Part shown: one piece after another, positions 51,309-59,702 of the stretch
Layout: the number at the start of each line of letters is the position of its first letter
Numbering within the stretch: position 1 is the first letter of the stretch
Assembly: GCF_035917995.1 (NCBI RefSeq)
Contig: NZ_CP109131.1
Coordinates: forward strand, 6,076,001 to 6,140,000
Source of the DNA: Streptosporangium sp. NBC_01755
GTDB lineage: Bacteria > Actinomycetota > Actinomycetes > Streptosporangiales > Streptosporangiaceae
Length of the DNA stretch: 64,000 nt
Direction of reading: 5' to 3'
Notes under the pieces: model-generated
What the model saw: the letters and a program-made list of their open reading frames with translations, nothing else
What the model was told of the DNA's origin: nothing
The model's database searches: none
Program-made: the position numbers and the translations under genes

Positions 51309-52058
51309 GTGGTGCTCAGGATCGCCAGCTACAACGTGCGTTCCATGCGGGACGACATCCCGGCGCTGGGGCGGGTGGTCGCCGCGCTCCGCGCCGACGT
51401 GCTCTGCGTGCAGGAGGCGCCCCGGTTCCTCTGCTGGCGCCGCAGGCGCCGACGGCTGGCCGCCTTCGGGAGACTGGCCGTGGCGGCCGGCCCCCGCAGG
51501 GGCGGTGTCGCGGTGCTGACCGGCCCCGGCGTGCGGCTGCTGCACGGGGAGGGGCACCTGCTTGAGTCCTTCTTTCCCCTGGAGCGGCGCGCCGTCGCGA
51601 TCGCCGTGGTGGAGGCGGAGGGGCGGCGGTTCGCCGTCGGCTCCATCCACCTGGACCTCGACGAGACCGCCAGGCGCCGTCACGCGGGCGAGGCGGTGAG
51701 GCTCCTGGGAGAGGCGGCCGACCGGTTCGGCGCGCTGCCGGTGCTGGCCGGAGACATCAACGAGCAGTCCGGGCAGCCGAGCTGGCAGCACCTCGCCGAG
51801 AGACTGACCGACTGCTACCCGGTCTCACCGCGCGGTGACGGCTTCACCTTCCCGGCCAGGGGTCCGCACAAGCGGATTGACGCGATCTTCGCGGTGGCCG
51901 GTCTCTCCGTGGTCTCCTGTGGCGGTGCCGAGGCCGACCCGGCGGACCTGGTGGCCGCCACCGACCACCTGCCGGTGGTCGCCGAGCTGGATCATCCGCG
52001 CCCCGGCGGCGGCGACCGTCCGGACCCCACTTCGGTAGAGGCCGGTTCCGGGAGCTGA
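51309..52058 (+). CDS. Endonuclease/exonuclease/phosphatase-family protein
   Basis: A 249-residue protein with the EEP metal-dependent hydrolase fold: IASYNVRSM, CVQEAP (Glu), SIHLDLDE, LAGDINEQSG and ATDHLPVV (final Asp-His). GTG 51309 is preferred because AGTGAGG is 5 nt upstream; an in-frame ATG at 51255 would add 18 non-conserved residues. It may act on DNA, RNA or phosphoesters; the family does not tell. Confidence 0.85.
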   Translation: MVLRIASYNVRSMRDDIPALGRVVAALRADVLCVQEAPRFLCWRRRRRRLAAFGRLAVAAGPRRGGVAVLTGPGVRLLHGEGHLLESFFPLERRAVAIAVVEAEGRRFAVGSIHLDLDETARRRHAGEAVRLLGEAADRFGALPVLAGDINEQSGQPSWQHLAERLTDCYPVSPRGDGFTFPARGPHKRIDAIFAVAGLSVVSCGGAEADPADLVAATDHLPVVAELDHPRPGGGDRPDPTSVEAGSGS

Positions 52059-52174
52059 GAAAACCGGTGGGATCAGGGTTTTCGTGACGAGCGGTAGGGC
52101 GTCTTTCCGGATCGCACCTATTAACTGGGGAGACCTGGACACGGGGAGGGGAGGAGCCCCGTACCATTTGAAAC

Positions 52175-53302
52175 ATGACCCGTCGCCTTCCGCGGCGTGC
52201 GCTGGCTCTCTGCGCGGGAGGCCTGCTCCTGCTGTCCTCGCACACATTTCCAGCACACGCCGATCCCGTCAGCCCGCCCGTGGCCGAGGCCTGGCAGGCT
52301 CCGGTCAGCGCGGGCCTGAGCAGTGACGGATCGCTCTCCGACGTGGTGGGCGTCTCGGCCGCGAGCGTGTGGGCGGTGGGCCAGCAGAGCGTCTGGGACG
52401 TCTGGCAGAGCCGCGGCGCGATCATCCACTGGGACGGTTCCTCCTGGAACGAGGTCGGCATCCGCAACGACCCGACAGGTGCGGGGCCCCTGCGTTCCGT
52501 CGCGGCGGCCTCGGCGTCGGAGCTGTGGGCCGTCGGTGAGGGGCACGATGGCCTCCCCTATCTGGCGAAGGGGGACGGGGCGTCCTTCGACAGGGTCGTT
52601 GTCGACAAACTGCACGCGGGCGACTGGCTGGGCGGGGTGGCGGCCGTCCCCGGCCGGATGGTCGCCGTCGGCCGCCGTGACAAGTCGCCCCTGATCGTGA
52701 CCGGCACCGGTTCGAAGTGGAAGCTCACCCGGTTTTCCGGCAGGGGAATGCTGTACGGCGTGGCGTTGTCGGGCAAGAGCGACGGGTGGGCGGTGGGCGA
52801 CGCCGCCGGCAGGCCGTTGATCATGAGGCAGTCCGGCGGGCGCTGGAAGCTTTTCAAGACCCCCGAGATTCCCGGCGGCTATCTGCGCGACGTCTACCTC
52901 GACGGGCCGAAGCGGGCACTCGCCGTCGGCGGTCTCTACCGGGAGGCCGGCGAGACCGTCCCGTTGATCCTGTCGTGGAACGGCAAGAAGTGGTCCCGGG
53001 TGTCCCTGCCCGCAGGTGACATCCGCCTGTACGGGGTGACCGGCGATCGCAAGGGGCACTTCTGGATCTCCGGGGTCGATCTGGACCGGCCTGGCGAGGC
53101 ATTCCTGCTCCGCTACGACGGGCACAAGGTCAGGGCGTTGCGCGGTCCCGAGGCCACCGACTCCCGGACGGTGAGGCTCCAATCCGTGACCTATCTGCCG
53201 GGCACCGGCACCGTGTGGTCGGTCGGCCACGTGGTCGACGCCTCCGGCAAGTACACGGACGTGATCGAGCGCTTCGGCACCCCGGCGCGCGCCAAGTCGT
53301 AG
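52175..53302 (+). CDS. Secreted beta-propeller-like protein
   Basis: A 375-residue exported protein with a signal peptide (cleavage near AHA-DP, residue 29). The mature part has about six or seven repeats of 45-50 residues with a recurring pattern (…W-A-V-G…, then a Trp-rich strand such as WDGSSWNEV, GSKWKLTRF, GGRWKLFKT, WNGKKWSRV). This fits a beta-propeller like those of secreted actinomycete proteins of unknown function. TACCAT 7 nt before the ATG hints at a leaderless mRNA. The last codons and stop are duplicated just downstream. Confidence 0.82.
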   Translation: MTRRLPRRALALCAGGLLLLSSHTFPAHADPVSPPVAEAWQAPVSAGLSSDGSLSDVVGVSAASVWAVGQQSVWDVWQSRGAIIHWDGSSWNEVGIRNDPTGAGPLRSVAAASASELWAVGEGHDGLPYLAKGDGASFDRVVVDKLHAGDWLGGVAAVPGRMVAVGRRDKSPLIVTGTGSKWKLTRFSGRGMLYGVALSGKSDGWAVGDAAGRPLIMRQSGGRWKLFKTPEIPGGYLRDVYLDGPKRALAVGGLYREAGETVPLILSWNGKKWSRVSLPAGDIRLYGVTGDRKGHFWISGVDLDRPGEAFLLRYDGHKVRALRGPEATDSRTVRLQSVTYLPGTGTVWSVGHVVDASGKYTDVIERFGTPARAKS

Positions 53303-53318
53303 GCGTCAAGTCGTAGGC
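53293..53318. repeat. Duplicated gene 3' end with its TAG stop
   Basis: CAAGTCGTAGGC occurs at 53293-53304 (the end of the propeller gene) and at 53307-53318, period 14, so TAG is repeated. Confidence 0.85.
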
Positions 53319-53330
53319 CGAGCCCAGGGC

Positions 53331-53801
53331 TCAGATGACCGCGCCGTCGTCCCAGCCGGAGTCGTTGGGCGGACCGTCGCCCATGCGGACCACCAGCGCC
53401 ACGAAACCGCCGATGAACGCGGCGACCGCGGTGAACAGCATCCAGCCCTGCAGGTTCCAGCTGAGCGCGGCGCTGAGCAGCAGGTAGGCGGGCCCGCCGA
53501 ACAGGGCCAGCCATGCGATCTTGGTGGTGGCGTCGGTCTTGGGCAGCGGGGGTGGCGGCGGAGGCACGTAGTGCCCCTCCTCTTCCTCGCCGTCGCCCCG
53601 TTCGGTGTCGGAGTCGTCGGCCGGGTCGTCCTCCCGCAGGAGGTCTTCCTCGTCCGACTGCTTGATCACCCGTCGCGGAGGTTCGGCCGGGAGGTTCTCG
53701 CTGTCCGGCCACGGCTGATGTGCCAAGTCATGCTCGGCGGGATCGTTGAAGGACGCGACGATCTGACGCCAGACCTCGTCCTCGTCACTTTGAGGTGTCA
53801 C
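53331..53801 (-). CDS. Small membrane protein with acidic, proline-rich N-terminus
   Basis: A 156-residue protein with a soluble acidic N-terminus (about 1-90, including a Glu-rich stretch and six prolines) and two adjacent membrane segments (about 94-112 and 119-138), ending in an acidic tail. It belongs to a family of actinobacterial hypothetical proteins that I cannot name. The start is GTG 53801. Convergent with the propeller gene. Confidence 0.78.
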   Translation of the reverse strand: MTPQSDEDEVWRQIVASFNDPAEHDLAHQPWPDSENLPAEPPRRVIKQSDEEDLLREDDPADDSDTERGDGEEEEGHYVPPPPPPLPKTDATTKIAWLALFGGPAYLLLSAALSWNLQGWMLFTAVAAFIGGFVALVVRMGDGPPNDSGWDDGAVI

Positions 53802-53867
53802 TTAGCTGGGCCCATTGTTCATCGGCCGATCACTTTCTCCCGGAGACCGCGCATCCTCCGCTCGGGA

Positions 53868-54632
53868 TCAGTCTCTCTGCAAGGGTACAGACGCGTTCGT
53901 CTTGACGAACTCCAGGCTCCCCGCAAAGATCCGATCCGCATCGTTGTCAAGAGTCGCGACGTGGTAGCTGTCGGCGAGCTCCACCACATTCAGATTCCCC
54001 CCGGTCACCTTCTCACGCAGAATACGCACACTCGCCGGTTTCACAACATGATCCTGCGGACTATGGAAAACCAAGACAGGTTGGGTGACCTTGCCCAGTT
54101 CCGACTGGGTCAGAGACCAGAGCCGGGGGAGGGTGGCCGCGGCCTTGATCGGCGTGCGCGAGTAACCGAGCTCGGTCGCCCCCTCCTTCTTGATGTCTCC
54201 CGCCACGCCGGGCACCGACGCGATCACGAGCCTGATCAGGGGTGCCAGCCTGAGCAGCGGCACGTCGTTGGTCACCGACGGGTTGACGATCACCAGCCCC
54301 CTGATCCCGTCGCCGTGCACCTCGGCCAGCCGCAGTGCCATGCAGCCGCCGAGCGACAGGCCCATGACGAAGACCTCGGCGCAGCTGCCGCGCAGGTCCG
54401 CCAGGGACTTGTCCAGCTCGGCGTACCAGTCCTCCCAGCGGGTGTGGTTCATCTCCTGCCAGGTGGTGCCGTGGCCGGGCAGCCGCGGTAGCGACACGGT
54501 CATGCCCGCCGCCGCCAGGTATTCGCCCCACGGGCGCAGGGACTGCGGCGATCCGGTGAATCCATGACAGAGCAGGACGCCGATCTGTCCTCCCGCATGG
54601 TGGTACGCCTCCGCACCGGGCATGACTGGCAT
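53868..54632 (-). CDS. Alpha/beta hydrolase (carboxylesterase/monoacylglycerol-lipase type)
   Basis: A 254-residue serine hydrolase. Oxyanion motif LLCHGFTGSP, nucleophile elbow GLSLGG, acid in HSPQDHVV and His in SYHVATLDND. The LPGHGTTW loop and size match thermostable carboxylesterase Est30 and bacterial monoacylglycerol lipases. It lies back to back with plsC, so a role in lipid turnover is plausible. Confidence 0.92.
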   Translation of the reverse strand: MPVMPGAEAYHHAGGQIGVLLCHGFTGSPQSLRPWGEYLAAAGMTVSLPRLPGHGTTWQEMNHTRWEDWYAELDKSLADLRGSCAEVFVMGLSLGGCMALRLAEVHGDGIRGLVIVNPSVTNDVPLLRLAPLIRLVIASVPGVAGDIKKEGATELGYSRTPIKAAATLPRLWSLTQSELGKVTQPVLVFHSPQDHVVKPASVRILREKVTGGNLNVVELADSYHVATLDNDADRIFAGSLEFVKTNASVPLQRD

Positions 54633-54781
54633 CGCGGCTCCTTGTAAGGTTCGCCCGATCGTCGCACGACTGGGGCGTGTTTTGCGAGAGGTCGATTTGG
54701 GTGGTTCGGCGGGGTAGGTGACTGAGGCCGGAAGTGGGAGGATAACTCCAGGTCCTCGCCTGTCAACTGAAGGAGCATGGA

Positions 54782-55501
54782 GTGTTCTACTGGGTGGTGA
54801 AGGCGATCCTCGGACCCCTGCTCCACGTGATTTTCCGCCCGTGGGTGGAGGGCGTGGACAACGTACCGAGGCAGGGACCGGTGATTCTGGCCGGAAACCA
54901 CCTGTCGTTCGCCGACCACTTCTTCGGCGCGCTCTTCCTGCGGCGCAAGGTGATCTCTCTCGGCAAGTCCGACTACTTCACCGGCCGCGGCCTCAAGGGC
55001 ATGGTGAGCAGGGCCTTCTTCAGCGGTGTCGGCACCGTCCCCATCGACCGCTCAGGGGGCAAGGCCAGCGAGGCGGCGCTCCGTACCGGCAAACGCATCC
55101 TCAACGAGGGCCATGTGCTCGCCATCTACCCCGAGGGCACCCGCTCCCACGACGGCCGTCTCTACAAGGGCAAGACCGGGGTGGCCCGGCTGGCGCTGGA
55201 GTCGCGCGTGCCGGTCATCCCGTGGGCGATGGTCAACACCTTTGAGATGATGCCTCCCGGCCGCGTCCTGCCCAAGCTGGGCATCCGCCCGGGCGTGAAG
55301 TTCGGCAAGCCGCTGGACTTCACCCGCTACTACGGGATGGAGGAGGACCGACTCGTCCTGCGCGCCGTCACCGACGAGATCATGTACGCGCTGATGGAGC
55401 TCTCGGGTCAGGAGTACGTCGACAGGTACGCCGCGAGCGCCAAGGCCGAGGCCGCCCGCGCAGCCAAGGAGGCCACCGCTCAGGCGCGCAAGCGCCCCTG
55501 A
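54782..55501 (+). CDS. plsC: 1-acylglycerol-3-phosphate O-acyltransferase (PlsC type)
   Basis: A 239-residue membrane-associated acyltransferase of phospholipid synthesis. NHLSFADHFF provides the HX4D catalytic motif, YPEGTRSHDGRLYKGKTGVA the phosphate-binding EGTRS motif, and VPVIPWAMVNTFEMMPPG block IV. An Ala/Lys-rich helix ends the protein. GTG 54782 has AGGAG 6 nt upstream. Equivalent to Rv2182c in mycobacteria, at the end of the shared block. Confidence 0.94.
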   Translation: MFYWVVKAILGPLLHVIFRPWVEGVDNVPRQGPVILAGNHLSFADHFFGALFLRRKVISLGKSDYFTGRGLKGMVSRAFFSGVGTVPIDRSGGKASEAALRTGKRILNEGHVLAIYPEGTRSHDGRLYKGKTGVARLALESRVPVIPWAMVNTFEMMPPGRVLPKLGIRPGVKFGKPLDFTRYYGMEEDRLVLRAVTDEIMYALMELSGQEYVDRYAASAKAEAARAAKEATAQARKRP

Positions 55502-55510
55502 GCGAGGTGT

Positions 55511-55541
55511 CCCCTCCGGACGGCCCGGGCCTTCGGAGGGG
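55511..55541. terminator. Hairpin terminator after plsC
   Basis: CCCCTCCG (55511-55518) pairs with CGGAGGGG (55534-55541) around a GC-rich self-complementary loop, between plsC and the lacI remnant. Confidence 0.7.
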
Positions 55542-55558
55542 CGGCCGGAAGGCGAAGA

Positions 55559-55695
55559 TCAGCGGGTCGACTCGCGGACGATCAGCTCGGGCTGGAACAT
55601 GACCTGCTGGTGGGCGTGGGATTCCGGGTTGTCGCACTCGTCCAGCAGCAGTTCGGTGGCCGCCCTGCCGAGCCGGTGGGTCGGCTGCCGGACCG
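55559..55695 (-). pseudogene. C-terminal remnant of a LacI-family regulator
   Basis: The minus strand encodes about 45 residues that match only the extreme C-terminus of LacI-type repressors: VRQPTHRLGRAATELLLDE then VMFQPELIVRESTR and a stop. The DNA-binding and sugar-binding parts are absent. At about 55690-55700 the sequence passes directly into the C-terminal part of a rhamnulokinase on the other strand. The two genes must once have been divergent, and a deletion took both 5' parts. Confidence 0.75.
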
Positions 55696-56375
55696 GCCTG
55701 TGGCTCCTGCAGGAGTGCATCCGCACCTGGGAGTCGGGTGTCGCTCCGGACGGAGGGCCGTCCACCGCGGTTCCGTCCGCTGCGGTTCCGTCCACGGAGC
55801 CCTTACCCGGTGCGGTTCCGCCGGGTGTGGCGTCGCCCGCCGCGGCGCCGGGCGGACGTGTCGACCTGGAGGCGCTGCTTGAGCAGGCCGCGCGGGAGGC
55901 GCCGTTCCGGTCGGTGGTGGACGCCGACAACCCGATCTTCCACGCGCCCGGCGACATGCCCGGACGCATCGCCGACTTCTGCCGCCGCAGCGGCCGGCCC
56001 GTCCCGGAGACCCGCGCGAGGACCGTCCGCTGCGTGATCGACTCCCTCGCGCCGGCACACCGGGCCGCGCTCCAGGACGCCGTGCGGCTCACCGGGCGGG
56101 CGGTGGACACGATCCACATCGTCGGCGGAGGCTCGCGCAACGCCCTGCTCTGCCGGCTCACCGCCGACGCCTGCGGTCTTCCCGTGGTCGCGGGCCCGGT
56201 CGAGGCCACCTCGATCGGCAACGTCCTGGTTCAGGCCAGGGCCGACGGCGTCGTCTCCGGCCCCCTGGCCGACCTGCGCGGCCTGATCCGGCGCACCCAG
56301 CACCTGGAGCGCTACAACCCCGACCCGGCCGCCGAGGTCCCGTCGGCGGGGACGTTCGGCCGGCCGGTGAGGTGA
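55696..56375 (+). pseudogene. rhaB: C-terminal remnant of a rhamnulokinase (FGGY family)
   Basis: The plus strand encodes about 225 residues beginning GLWLLQECIRTW, the point in RhaB after the mid-domain, and continuing through FRSVVDADNPIFHAPGDMP and the ATP-domain motif IHIVGGGSRNALLCRLTADA to a normal C-terminus. The N-terminal FGGY domain with the sugar-binding and catalytic Asp is missing, so it cannot be active. A proline/serine-rich insert (about 55730-55850) is built from short repeats (GGTTCCGTCC). The frame is still open, so the loss may be recent. Confidence 0.85.
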
Positions 56376-56379
56376 CCGT

Positions 56380-57237
56380 TCAGGTCAGGTGGGCGCGGAT
56401 CTGGCGGATGTGCTCCGGGGTGGTGCGGCAGCAGCCGCCGACGAAGGCGGAACCCGCCGCGGTCCACCCGGCCGCGGCCTCGCCGAACTCCACCGGGTCG
56501 GCCAGCCCGAGCCAGCGGCGGTTCGCCGAGTCCCAGACCTCGCCGGAGTTGGGGTAGACCATGGTGGGCTTGCCCTTGATCTGGGAGATCAGGTTGAGCA
56601 CGTGGCGCGGTGCCGTGCAGTTGACGCCGATCGCGATCACCTGGGGGTTGCCGGCGAACAGGCCGGCTGCGGTCCGCAGCGGGGTGCCGTCGTTGATGTG
56701 CAGGCCGTCGCGGCAGGAGAAGCTCACCCAGGCCCGCATCCCCGGCGTCTCGGCCAGCAGCCGCCGGAGCGCCCTCGCCTCAAGGTAGGAGGGGATGGTC
56801 TCGCAGGCCAGCAGGTCGGCCTCGCTGTCGGCCAGGATGTGCCAGCGGTCGCGGTGCCAGTCGGTCAGACCGTCCTCGTCGAGGTCGTACTTTCCGGTGT
56901 ACTCGGCGCCGTTGGCCAGGTAGGCGCCGTAGGGTCCGACGCTGGCGGCCACGGTCCCCGAGCCGTGGGCGTCCCTGGCCTGGGCGGCGAGGTGCACGGA
57001 GAGCAGGATCAGGTCCTCGGCCTCGGCGGCGCTCAGACCCCGCCTCAGGAACGCCGGGATGCTCGCCTGATAACTCGCCGTTATCGCCACCTCGGCACCG
57101 GCGGTGAAGTAGTCGAGATGCGCCTGCCGGATCACGGAGGGGTTCTCCAGCAGGAGCTTCGCCGACCACAGGTCGTCTCGCAGGTCCGCGCCCAGCTCCT
57201 CCAAATGGGTGGCCAGGCCGCCGTCCAGAATCACCAT
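56380..57237 (-). CDS. mmuM: Homocysteine S-methyltransferase
   Basis: Zinc enzyme of 285 residues that methylates homocysteine to methionine with S-methylmethionine or S-adenosylmethionine. The start MVILDGGLATHLEELGADL is diagnostic. Zinc cysteines are in GVNCTAP and GGCCRTTPEHI. It converges with the rhaB remnant, with 4 bp between the two stop codons, so the deletion scar did not touch it. No mmuP transporter is nearby. Confidence 0.94.
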   Translation of the reverse strand: MVILDGGLATHLEELGADLRDDLWSAKLLLENPSVIRQAHLDYFTAGAEVAITASYQASIPAFLRRGLSAAEAEDLILLSVHLAAQARDAHGSGTVAASVGPYGAYLANGAEYTGKYDLDEDGLTDWHRDRWHILADSEADLLACETIPSYLEARALRRLLAETPGMRAWVSFSCRDGLHINDGTPLRTAAGLFAGNPQVIAIGVNCTAPRHVLNLISQIKGKPTMVYPNSGEVWDSANRRWLGLADPVEFGEAAAGWTAAGSAFVGGCCRTTPEHIRQIRAHLT

Positions 57238-57368
57238 CCCGCTACTTTATGTGGAGTCGCGAGGCTGGGCGGCACTCTTGTCCGGCACCGGTCTCGCCGC
57301 CTTGCACCGGCCACCCGTCCCACCTCCGAGCCCGGCCGCCGATCCGCTCCGGTCGGGCCCGGAGGAGG

Positions 57369-59702
57369 TCACCGCTTCCAGAACGGTCGGCGCCCGCCGG
57401 AGCCCACCAGGGCTTCCAGCCCCTCCACGGCCCGCTGCCACAGGGCGTCCACGTCCCCGCCGGCCTGCAGTTCCTCGGCCAGGGCCGCCAGCTCGGCGTG
57501 GCCGCCGAGGTAGACGGCCAGGGCCGCGAGGCGGCTGCCCAGGTCCTCCAGGATGAGCAGCCGTTCGGTGGCGGGCAGGGACGCGGCGGCGCGCAGCCGC
57601 CTCAGCTCCTCGGCGAGCTGCTCCCTCGGCGGCTCCTGCGGCCTGCTCTGCGACTTGGGGGCCGGCATCGGGCGTGGCAGCATCCGGGCGCGGTCGTCGA
57701 AGCCGCCGGCCGCCGCCTCCTGCGGCAGGCCGCCGCCGATCGCGCTCGCCGCGAACTTCGGCGCGGAACCGGGTGCGGCCATCCCGGGCGGTCCCATCGG
57801 CGGGCTCGGGGCCGCGCTCGCGCTTGCCGGCGAGGTCAGCATCATCGGTGCGGCGGCGACGGGGCTCTCCCAGCCGCTGGGCAGCTCCACCGGCTGGATC
57901 ACCCGGTGCCCGGGACCGCCCTCGGCGACCACCTCCGTGTCGACCGCGACGAAGGCGGTGAACCGGCAGAGCACCCCGTACCTGAGCGAGGTCTCCACGA
58001 TCTCGGCCTCCAGTGACCGGTCGCCGGTCGCGTAGCGGTCCTCCAGGGTCCGCAGCCGCCCCCGCGCCCAGATCGCCCGTACCGCCGGGTTGTCCACCGT
58101 CGCGGAGGTGACCCGGCGCTCCCACGGCAGGCCGGCGGCGTCCAGGCCCCGGACGGTCAGCGCCCCCGAGGCCGTGCCTCGGTAGCGGCCGAGGACGGTG
58201 AGCGGGACGCCCGGGTAGATCGAGCCGACGTGGCCGATCGTCTCGGTGACCAGGTCGAGCCCTTCGGCGTGCAGGGCCAGGTCGGTGACCAGGGGGGCGC
58301 CGATCCTGCGGTGGATGTGCTCCATCGCCTCGTCCAGCCGGTCCTCGGACTCGACCAGCTCGCACCGGCCCCCGCCCAGCCCGGCGAGCCTGCCCAGGAA
58401 ACCGGCGTTGACCGCTCGGTCGATGCCGACCGTGTGCACCCGGACTCCGGCCAGCCGGGATCCGGTCCGTTTCAGGATCTGGTCCTCGTTGCCCACCTGC
58501 CCGTCGGTGACGAGCACCAGCACCCGGTCCCTGCCGGAGTCGGCGAGCAGCGCGGCGGCCTGCTCAAGCGGGGCCAGCATCTCGGTGCCGCCGCGCGCCT
58601 CCAGCCTGGCCAGATGCTCCACGGCCCGGTAGCGGTTGCGGTCGGACGCCTCCGACAGTCCTTCGTCGAGCCCGTCCGGCTGCTCCACGACGGTGTCGAA
58701 GGAGAGCACCGCGAATCGGTCGCGGGAGGTGAGCGTGTCGACGATGCGGGCGGCGGCGCGCCGGGCGGCCACCATCTTCCAGCCGGTCATGCTGCCCGAA
58801 CGGTCGAGCACCAGCACCACGTCCTTGGCCCTCGCTCCGGCGGGCGCCGGGTCGGGGACGACGGTCAGCGTGAACGTGCCCTCGCCGTTCTCGTCGTCGG
58901 GGGCCAGCGCCAGAGAGGTGGAGGCGCCCGTGGCCAGGCGCAGGATGAAGTCGCGGTCAAGCCGCTCGCCCGGCTGGAGGCGGATCGTGGTGTCCTCCTC
59001 CTGGAGGACCACGTGCAGGCTGGAGCGGATCTCGCGCAGCTCCAGGCCGGCCGGGTCGACGGTGACGGCCAGCGAGAGCCGGACCGGGTTGGGGAAGCCG
59101 GGCAGCAGCACCGGAGGGGTGATCCTGGAGGCGTCGGGGACCGCGTCGGTGTCCGGGGCCCACCCGTCGCCCGCCCGCTCGCCGTCCAGCGGGGCGCCGG
59201 GGACGTAGCGGGGGGCGACGACCAGCGGGAAGCGGAAGGTGGCCGCGCCGTCCTCGTACGGGAGCGGCTGGTTCAGCGTGAGACGGACGGTGACCCGCTC
59301 GCCGGGCACGATGTTGCCGACCCTGATGGTGAAGACGTCGGGGCGGTCCTCCTCGGCGATCGCGGCCCGCCTGCCCTGGGCGATCGCCTGGTCGTAGTCG
59401 GCCCTGGCCTGGCCGCGCTCCTTGAGCACGCCCTCGATGACCCGCCCGCCGGCCTCCATCCTGAAGGCGGTCACGGCGGCGCGGTCGGGCAGCGGGAAGA
59501 CGTACGTCGCCTCCAGCGCCACGTCGTGCGGGTTGCGGAAGCCCTGGACCACCTCGACCCCGGCCATCAGGCCGGACACGGAGGCGGTCACGTCCACGCT
59601 CTCCAGCGGCAGGTTGCCGCGCTCGGTGCTGAGCGCCCCCAGTCCGGCGTCCGGGACGGGCGAGCACTCCTCCGGCGGCAGTGTTGTGATCGAGATGGTC
59701 AT
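57369..59702 (-). CDS. VIT and VWA domain protein
   Basis: A 777-residue cytosolic-looking protein (no signal peptide or membrane segment). The VIT domain spans about 30-150 (VEVVQGFRNPHDVALEATYV and FRMEAGGRVIEGVLKERGQA). A beta-rich linker follows. The VWA domain (about 293-460) has an intact MIDAS: DRSGSM (300-305), GGTEM and VTDGQ. A Pro/Ala-rich hinge and a helical C-terminus follow (about 690-777, LAEELRRLRAAASLPA). Resembles inter-alpha-trypsin-inhibitor heavy-chain proteins of bacteria, whose role is unknown. It overlaps the MerR gene by 4 nt (ATGA), so both are made together. Confidence 0.92.
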   Translation of the reverse strand: MTISITTLPPEECSPVPDAGLGALSTERGNLPLESVDVTASVSGLMAGVEVVQGFRNPHDVALEATYVFPLPDRAAVTAFRMEAGGRVIEGVLKERGQARADYDQAIAQGRRAAIAEEDRPDVFTIRVGNIVPGERVTVRLTLNQPLPYEDGAATFRFPLVVAPRYVPGAPLDGERAGDGWAPDTDAVPDASRITPPVLLPGFPNPVRLSLAVTVDPAGLELREIRSSLHVVLQEEDTTIRLQPGERLDRDFILRLATGASTSLALAPDDENGEGTFTLTVVPDPAPAGARAKDVVLVLDRSGSMTGWKMVAARRAAARIVDTLTSRDRFAVLSFDTVVEQPDGLDEGLSEASDRNRYRAVEHLARLEARGGTEMLAPLEQAAALLADSGRDRVLVLVTDGQVGNEDQILKRTGSRLAGVRVHTVGIDRAVNAGFLGRLAGLGGGRCELVESEDRLDEAMEHIHRRIGAPLVTDLALHAEGLDLVTETIGHVGSIYPGVPLTVLGRYRGTASGALTVRGLDAAGLPWERRVTSATVDNPAVRAIWARGRLRTLEDRYATGDRSLEAEIVETSLRYGVLCRFTAFVAVDTEVVAEGGPGHRVIQPVELPSGWESPVAAAPMMLTSPASASAAPSPPMGPPGMAAPGSAPKFAASAIGGGLPQEAAAGGFDDRARMLPRPMPAPKSQSRPQEPPREQLAEELRRLRAAASLPATERLLILEDLGSRLAALAVYLGGHAELAALAEELQAGGDVDALWQRAVEGLEALVGSGGRRPFWKR

